Positions 19,752-24,714 of a stretch of 24,714 nt of DNA are shown here, in pieces. Under the pieces are notes generated by a model. That model made no database searches, was not told the DNA's origin, and saw nothing but the letters and a program-made list of their open reading frames with translations. Every line of letters begins with the position of its first letter. Position 1 is the first letter of the stretch. Origin of the DNA: Oehlia diaphana. Taxonomy: Eukaryota; Glomeromycota; Glomeromycetes; Glomerales; Glomeraceae. The position numbers and the translations under genes are program-made. The DNA is taken from positions 60,861 to 85,574 of the forward strand of contig QZLH01000244.1 in NCBI GenBank assembly GCA_003833135.1, in the 5' to 3' direction.

Positions 19752-21188
19752 TTATTCAAATTCAAATTTTTTAATAATACCCAACTTTTTATATTTTTCA
19801 ATTATTTTCATATTTTCAATATTTTCCTCATTATTATTATTATGAATAATAAAGGAAAGTGATTTTTGTACCTTACGATTTTTCCAACCAATAAAAAAGG
19901 ATTCCAAATCTTTTGAATCTAATTTTACATAATTACGTAATCTTAATTCATGAAAATTTTTTGGTGAATACTTAGTAACAGTTTCCAATACTTCATCACA
20001 TTTTAAATATGTTTTACCACTTCTAATTTTAATACTTTCTAATTGCTGACAACTAATAAAAATTATTCTTAATGTTTTTAATTCATTTTTTATAAATCTA
20101 GTATAAAGAGATTTCAAATTTGGACAAAATTTAGATATAGCTAAATTTAAAAAATTATTATGTTTATCTATATATAATTCTTTTAAATTTTTTCCATTAT
20201 TCTCTAAAAATTTAATTAAGATTTCAGCTTTTGGACATCCATTAATAAATTTTAAAATTTGTAATTTTGTAAAATTAATATTTTGTATTTCTTCAAAATC
20301 ATCTCTATAATCAAATGATATAATAAGCTCTTGTAAATTTATTAATCCAGAAATAAATGATAAAGGTTCATAACTTGCCACTCCTTGTACAACTAATTTT
20401 GTTATTGTAAGTGAATGACTTGTTAATGAAGGTACAATTACTGAATAATCATCATAATCCTGTATTTTTAAAGTTAAAGATTTTAAACTAACTTGTGAAA
20501 AAATCAAATCTTGTAACCCATCTGAAACAATTTCTTCAAATGTTATATCTAATGATTGTATATGATGACATATTTGAGATAATTGATAAAAAAATTTTGA
20601 ATGAACATTTGAACCACATGCTAATTCTGAAAGATTTTTTAAACAGTTATTTGCTCCAGGAAAATTTATGAAATTTGGAATATTTCTATCATAAAAATCA
20701 GAATAATAGGTCAATTTTTTCATAGTAGTTTGTTTCATAAACATTTTTAATATTTCTTGTGCAATCATATTATTCTTATTTAATAAAGTATATGTAGTAG
20801 ATTTTTGATTCTTAAAATACTTTTTGTTATAAAAGACATCATCAAGTATTAGATTGATATCAAGAATTGAAAGAACTTTACAAAATGATGCATAATTAAA
20901 CAATGGGGATTTTGAAGTTAGAATTGGAATAGCTCCATTCTTATATAAGAGATCTTTTGATTCTTTAGGAAGACAATTAATTAAAGTATTAAGGATTTGT
21001 GATGATATTCCAAACCTATATGATGGTGATATTTTACGTTTTAAATCCCAAATGTTTCGCCACAAAACTCTAACCGAAACTTCACACCAAAGACGATTAA
21101 CTAGTAAGCATGAATATAATGCAGTTTTATTTCCATCTAAATAATTAAAAATTTCGATAAGACAATCGGCTGGAAGTTTATTAGGCAT
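19752..21188 (-). CDS. F-box protein with LRR-like C-terminal region
   Basis: A single-exon frame of 478 codons. I start at the ATG at 21188 because the F-box follows at once. The frame opens 29 codons further up, but that extension is hydrophobic, AT-driven and contains the repeated TTCAACGTTAAAAAAG of the upstream DNA. Residues 4-47 form the F-box (KLPADCLIEIFNYL, then SCLLVNRLWCEVSVRVLWRN), the part that docks on Skp1 in SCF ubiquitin ligases. The rest has degenerate leucine-rich units (CLKNLSELACGSN, SLKSLTLKIQDYD, LKELYIDKHNNFL, NLKSLYTRF, QLESIKIRSG), expected to hold the substrate. AATAAA on the coding strand lies at 19693-19688. F-box genes of this plan are greatly expanded in Rhizophagus (recalled). 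The target is unknown. No stop, frameshift or missing F-box residue is seen. Confidence 0.85.
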   Translation of the reverse strand: MPNKLPADCLIEIFNYLDGNKTALYSCLLVNRLWCEVSVRVLWRNIWDLKRKISPSYRFGISSQILNTLINCLPKESKDLLYKNGAIPILTSKSPLFNYASFCKVLSILDINLILDDVFYNKKYFKNQKSTTYTLLNKNNMIAQEILKMFMKQTTMKKLTYYSDFYDRNIPNFINFPGANNCLKNLSELACGSNVHSKFFYQLSQICHHIQSLDITFEEIVSDGLQDLIFSQVSLKSLTLKIQDYDDYSVIVPSLTSHSLTITKLVVQGVASYEPLSFISGLINLQELIISFDYRDDFEEIQNINFTKLQILKFINGCPKAEILIKFLENNGKNLKELYIDKHNNFLNLAISKFCPNLKSLYTRFIKNELKTLRIIFISCQQLESIKIRSGKTYLKCDEVLETVTKYSPKNFHELRLRNYVKLDSKDLESFFIGWKNRKVQKSLSFIIHNNNNEENIENMKIIEKYKKLGIIKKFEFE

Positions 21189-21231
21189 TTTATCTATTAT
21201 TTTTTTATAATAAAATATAATATGAGGAATT

Positions 21232-21286
21232 TCAACGTTAAAAAAGATATGAAAAAAGATAAGAAGGTAGTTCAACGTTAAAAAAG
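21232..21286. repeat. Direct repeat TTCAACGTTAAAAAAG upstream of the F-box gene
   Basis: The 16-mer TTCAACGTTAAAAAAG occurs at 21232-21247 and again at 21271-21286, that is 44 and 83 bases upstream of the chosen ATG. It could be a regulatory repeat or a small duplication. No function is shown. Confidence 0.5.
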
Positions 21287-22147
21287 GTGAATTTTCAAAA
21301 AAATAAAATCGTTGTTACCTTTTTATAGTAAGTCGAGTTTAATCGTGTTACATACACCTGTTGTATAACAGATAAAGTAACGTGAAAATTACGCCAATAA
21401 TTTATACATTTTTGGGGGAATTTGCCGATCATTGATTATTATGAGTGTTTGTACTACAATTCGTGAAGATAAATTAAATTTTGTGGACGGTAGCTTAATT
21501 CTTCATCAATCTCATTGATTCAGAAAAGGTATTGGTTTGTTAGAGATAATTATTTCAAGCTATGTAATAATGATGCACAATTAAATAATTAAATATCAAT
21601 AAACCCCCCTAGAGTACATACCTATTAATAGTATTCAACTTTTTAATAGTATCACGTTCCAATGATTATAAATGTCTTAAATATTCGTACCTGCAATTTC
21701 AATTATCCCAAATCTTTTGAGATTAATTTTACATAATTTTTACGGGAATTCCTTGGTGAGAATTTAATAATAGCTTCCAATATCGGTCTTTTTTTCGTCT
21801 GAAAATTTCCCATGCACAACATAAATTGTCACATCATACCTTGTTACACCAGTTTCCAATTATCATGAGAACGAATTTATTTCGAGGTGTAAAAATTTAT
21901 TTGTCACACGGTTAATATAAAAAAATCACGTGAACGAACACGGCATTGGAAATATCATTTTTTGGTATGAAGATCTCTTTTAAAGTTGGCTAGTTCTCGT
22001 GCGGTGTATCCCGAAGAATGCAACCCATATTTCATCTTCTTACAACCCCATTTACAATCATTTATTATTAACTAACTCGGCTAATTTTGTTTCATTCAAA
22101 TTATATATCTGCCTTATATATTTTGCTCATTTATAAATAATGTGTAT
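21287..22147. other. F-box upstream region and flank
   Basis: No intact gene. Apart from the F-box vestige at 21705-21795 this is AT-rich DNA without features I can name. The promoter of the F-box gene should lie in the first few hundred bases, but no clear TATA/CAAT pair stands out. Confidence 0.4.
21705..21795 (-). pseudogene. Vestige of an F-box gene C-terminal part
   Basis: The plus-strand tracts CAAATCTTTTGAGATTAATT, ACATAATTTTTACGG and TCCAATATCGG run parallel to 19906-20000 of the intact F-box gene (CAAATCTTTTGAATCTAATT and following). On the minus strand the peptide reads PILEAIIKFSPRN, then NYVKLISKDLG, against VLETVTKYSPKNF and NYVKLDSKDLE in the intact gene. About 12 bases are missing between the two phrases and a stop follows at once. 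It is a leftover of a tandem or dispersed duplicate in the same orientation. Confidence 0.65.
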
Positions 22148-22334
22148 CCCCTATAAAAAATTTTATCCGTTATTTCTGTAAAAACTCCGTAAAAATGAGC
22201 CTTTCACGGATCCATTCGCGGAAAATGTAAATAATTCGATAAATTCCGTGATATAAAGTTTATTAATTCCGGAAATATGAGCCTTTTACGGAAAAAAAGA
22301 CGGAATATAAAAACGGATCGACTTTTTTACAGGG
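22148..22334. mobile_element. MITE-like element, copy 1
   Basis: About 187 bases bounded by inverted ends: left CCCTATAAAAAATTTTATCC, right end read in reverse CCCTGTAAAAAAGTCGATCC. The inside has repeated ACGGA/TCCGT phrases (ACTCCGTAAAAATGAGCC, TTCCGTGATAT, ATTCCGGAAATATGAGCC). TAT flanks both sides if the element starts at 22148, which may be a 3-bp target duplication. There is no coding capacity. Confidence 0.65.
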
Positions 22335-22447
22335 TATTAGATATATATATATATAAAAAAAAAATAAAAAAATAAGAATAACATTTATTACGTTCTTTCA
22401 TATTAAATAAAGGAAAATTTTATAGTTTTATTATCTTACAATTTTAG

Positions 22448-22699
22448 GAGTGCAATCTGCTGTTGTTAGATGTGGTGGTTTATCTTGTGAAGTCAGTGTT
22501 CCAACGCGTACTGAAGCCCGGGCTATCCTAAATGTAAAGTTAAAGAGGACCAAGTTACCTTCTTTGTTTCTTTGATTAGAAAAGAGTGACCAAATTGTCA
22601 TATGTCGGATGTAGGATTGAAGATATAGTACCTAAAAGGTTCAAAAGTGAAATTAGAGATGTGCTCAGAGAAGTAAACGCAGAAAATAAGAAACAGTAA
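22448..22699 (+). CDS. Candidate spliced C-terminal coding fragment, unassigned
   Basis: After an acceptor ACAATTTTAG (ending 22447) the frame reads VQSAVVRCGGLSCEVSVPTR and TEARAILN. A 46-base GT-AG intron (22534-22579) is possible. The next part reads KRVTKLSYVGCRIEDIV, then KRFKSEIRDVLREVNAENK, to TAA at 22697-22699. Both junctions keep phase. The frame goes on after the TAA with IAADAQIIKKS, so the stop may be a mutation. Base composition is richer in GC than the flanks and the peptide is well mixed, unlike chance AT frames. The 5' exons are not found: the MITE lies just upstream. It may be a gene fragment captured or cut off by repeats. I do not recognise the family. Confidence 0.35.
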
Positions 22700-22742
22700 A
22701 TTGCTGCCGACGCACAAATAATTAAAAAAAGTATATCTGGTT

Positions 22743-22858
22743 CCCTATAAAAATTTTTTAGAAAATTAATCACATACCGGAGTTTGTTTGGAATGAAACT
22801 AGAAAAATGATCATTTATCGGAATTTTCCCCAGAAAATTTTTTATTAAGGTGTTGTCT
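22743..22858 (+). repeat. Repeat related to the element at 9753-9806
   Basis: It starts CCCTATAAAAATTTTTTAG and contains ACCGGAGTTTGTTTGG. The minus strand of 9753-9806 has CCCTATAAAAAAATTTT and then ATCGGAGTTTGTTC at similar spacing. The right end is unclear. Confidence 0.4.
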
Positions 22859-23509
22859 TGTAGGTTGAGTTGAGTTCTATTTAGATAGTTGTTTTGAAAT
22901 ATTAACTTCGAGTTTAAATCGGATATTATCATAAAAATATTTAAAATAGAATCCTTGAAACTATTTTTGATATAAGGTAGAACCCTATTAGGGTGTTTCA
23001 ATCAGGACATAGTATTAAAAATCATTAGTGAAGATTTTTTTGTACAAGCTATTTGAATCTGATATCCCGAAATAAATGATAATAAATTCTCTAAATAAAT
23101 TTTACGCTGTTATTGTAATCAAATACTTAGTAATTATTCAAATTTGCAGTTTCCAATTGTTAAAACGGAAAACACTTACTTTTATTGAAATTTGATATTT
23201 TCATATGGGGCGATTTTTATTCTCAGGATATCTTCTGTACAATTTCTGTGAAACAAATCACAAAAATCACAAAAGCCCGGTTATTACGGAATATTTGCAT
23301 AAAATGTACGTAAAATATCCTGAAACGAACATATCACGAGAAATTAAATTTTTCACGGCACGGTGACAAATTTAAATAGTAGGAATTTTGAAATTTTATA
23401 GAAAAATCTTTAATGATTTTTATTATGGAGCTACTCCTATGTTTGTGGTCGGCCTTATTGTAGACACCCCAACACCCTATGTTATTACAACAAGAGTTCA
23501 TGTTTAGAG
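22859..23509. other. Intergenic between repeats
   Basis: No gene supported. Near 23273-23320 short phrases (ATTACGGAATATTTGC, GTACGTAAAATATCC) resemble the ACGGAA-rich interior of the MITE-like copies and may be an older relative. Confidence 0.35.
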
Positions 23510-23682
23510 CCCTATAAAAAATTTTATCCTTTATTTTTATAAAACTCCGTAAAGATGAACCATTTACGGAACCTTCACGGAAAATGTAATTGATTAGATA
23601 AATTCCGTGATATGAGGTTATTAATTCCGGAAATATGAGCCTTCTACGGAATGTAAAAAATCGGATCGACTTTTTTTACGGG
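23510..23682. mobile_element. MITE-like element, copy 2
   Basis: About 173 bases, same orientation as copy 1 and clearly similar through the whole length: CCCTATAAAAAATTTTATCC at the left, AAACTCCGTAAAGATGAACC, AAATTCCGTGATATGAGG, ATTCCGGAAATATGAGCC, and TCGGATCGAC then ACGGG at the right. Differences are substitutions and a few indels. The flanks (..TAGAG and AGGAG..) do not give a clean target duplication. Confidence 0.65.
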
Positions 23683-24714
23683 AGGAGAGTTGGGTTAGTG
23701 TAAATGCTGATGCAAGATTTAGTAAGGATTATTAAATTTATATAAAAGTTTTGTTTTAATATTTTTAGAATAATGATGTTTATTGAATTTAAATATATAT
23801 ATATTTTAAAAAAGAAAATTAGCAATTCCGTAACATGCTATTTTTAATTCAAAGTTAAACTTGTTTATAAAATTATATTATTTTGACTTGTAGCAATAAA
23901 CATATATAGGATTTAACATATATACTTTTGTAATAAAATGAAACAAAGTTAATAAAAAAATTTATTTATATATCTTAATTCTTAAATAAATAAAATAAAA
24001 TTACGTATATTTAATTAATTTGAATCACCATCACACATTTTCTCATCATTTTGAGTATGATAATCTGACTCCGTGTCCATAAAACTATCGGACTTTTGAT
24101 ATATCTATATATCATCATCATTGATTAATTTTTCGTCAAGTATAGATAATCTAAAAATATTATAGATTATAAAATAATTTCATTGACAAAGGAGTTAAAG
24201 CAGTTTAACCATTTGAAAAATATGCATATTATAAAATAAAATCTGTGGATAAATGCTTTGAACCAATATACAAAACATTTAACAACTAATATAATAATAA
24301 AAAAGAAAGAATTAATGGAACTACATTTTCTAAGTTATTGTCATCAATATTGAATAAAAAAAAAGAATAGGAGAATCTATAAAACTAAATGAAGTGTTCT
24401 ACCGCTGTCGCTACGTTAAAAAACTTCTATAGTCAGAATTTTTTTTCTTAGTAATAACAGTATAACACAGTAGAGTGTGGATCCGTTGTTTGAACGGATA
24501 TTAATAAATTGGATGATTATTCAGATTTAAAATAAACATCTGAAGATTTAAATAGTTTAACGGGTAGTCATTATAAAATTTAAAAAATTTATTTCGTAAT
24601 GTTGGAGTAATGGAGTTAGAATTTAATATCCGACGGATATCCGGATAACGGATATCCAAAATGTAATTTGCGTATAGCGAACCTATTACTATACATAAAA
24701 TTGAAATTAATTTC
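23683..24714. other. AT-rich right end with a possible acidic C-terminal relic
   Basis: No intact gene. On the minus strand around 24135-24017 one frame reads LDEKLINDDDI, a TAG stop, then IYQKSDSFMDTESDYH and TQNDEKMCDGDSN with a final TAA near 24019-24017. The acidic tail looks like a real protein end with one in-frame stop, so a pseudogene or a short last exon is possible. Near the right edge is a GGATATCC pair (24635-24657). Confidence 0.3.
24635..24657. repeat. Paired GGATATCC palindromes
   Basis: GGATATCC occurs at 24635-24642 and 24650-24657, separated by GGATAAC. The first is followed by GG, making ATATCCGG as in the element at 190-268. Another inverted pair, ATCCGTTGTTTGAACGGAT, lies about 150 bases to the left. 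Confidence 0.45.

Noticed and set aside
21189..21275. 29-codon N-terminal extension of the F-box frame
   Set aside because: The F-box normally begins near the first Met; this extension is hydrophobic, AT-driven and overlaps the repeated TTCAACGTTAAAAAAG.
22576..23001. 141-codon minus-strand frame with a membrane-like segment
   Set aside because: It runs through the repeat at 22743-22858 and is antisense to a better-looking plus-strand frame. The hydrophobic tract is the complement of charged codons. I cannot fully exclude it.
1..24714. CRISPR arrays, tRNA or rRNA genes, bacterial operons
   Set aside because: No regularly spaced repeats with unique spacers, no paired A and B boxes with a cloverleaf, no rRNA-like block; the intron-bearing genes point to a eukaryote.

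Overview
The window looks like nuclear DNA of an arbuscular mycorrhizal fungus of the Rhizophagus type (Glomeromycota). This rests on recognition, not on a search. The DNA is very AT-rich, with many T/A homopolymer tracts. Introns are short, with GTAAG-type donors and TAG acceptors. The protein families present (Myb/SANT-like two-repeat proteins, an F-box/LRR-like protein, PIF1-type helicase relics, LINE relics) are ones I associate with that lineage. There is no operon structure, rRNA, tRNA or CRISPR.

Layout, left to right. Bases 3-179 are the 3' end of an Asn-rich coding region cut by the window edge. Bases 1176-1430 form a compact, GC-richer block with TATA and AATAAA motifs, possibly a solo LTR. 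Bases 1631-2489 (minus) hold a four-exon gene for a 200-residue Myb/SANT-like protein; only its last exon is visible as a long open frame. Bases 2490-5380 are intergenic. Bases 5382-5765 (plus) hold a probable short two-exon relative with one Myb-like repeat. Bases 6900-9510 (plus) are a decayed LINE: ORF1 with an RRM-like part, then RNase H, a CxxC...HxxxC finger and a 3' UTR with a GC hairpin; the endonuclease and reverse transcriptase are missing. Bases 9510-14700 are mostly intergenic, with one unassigned 118-codon frame on the minus strand.

Bases 14700-18180 (minus) contain two adjoining relics. One is a heavily frameshifted PIF1/Helitron-type helicase, readable from its N-terminal Helitron-like part through Walker A to motif VI. 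The other is a frameshifted ORF1-like segment followed by a LINE-like 3' end with a hairpin and an (AAAT)n tail. Bases 19752-21188 (minus) are an intact single-exon F-box gene of 478 codons, and 21705-21795 holds a vestige of a related F-box gene. On the right, two copies of a MITE-like element with CCCT(A/G)TAAAAAA ends (22148-22334 and 23510-23682) flank a small candidate spliced coding fragment (22448-22699). The last kilobase is AT-rich and holds a possible acidic C-terminal relic and a GGATATCC palindrome pair.

The genes do not form one pathway. The picture is a gene-poor, transposon-decayed region with two nearby Myb-like genes and one F-box gene, families that are expanded in these fungi. 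I found no convincing new biological system. The points most worth checking are the hidden splice structure of the Myb-like gene, the RNase H relic that keeps all its catalytic acids, the short-element family with CCCTATAAAAA ends, and the F-box vestige.
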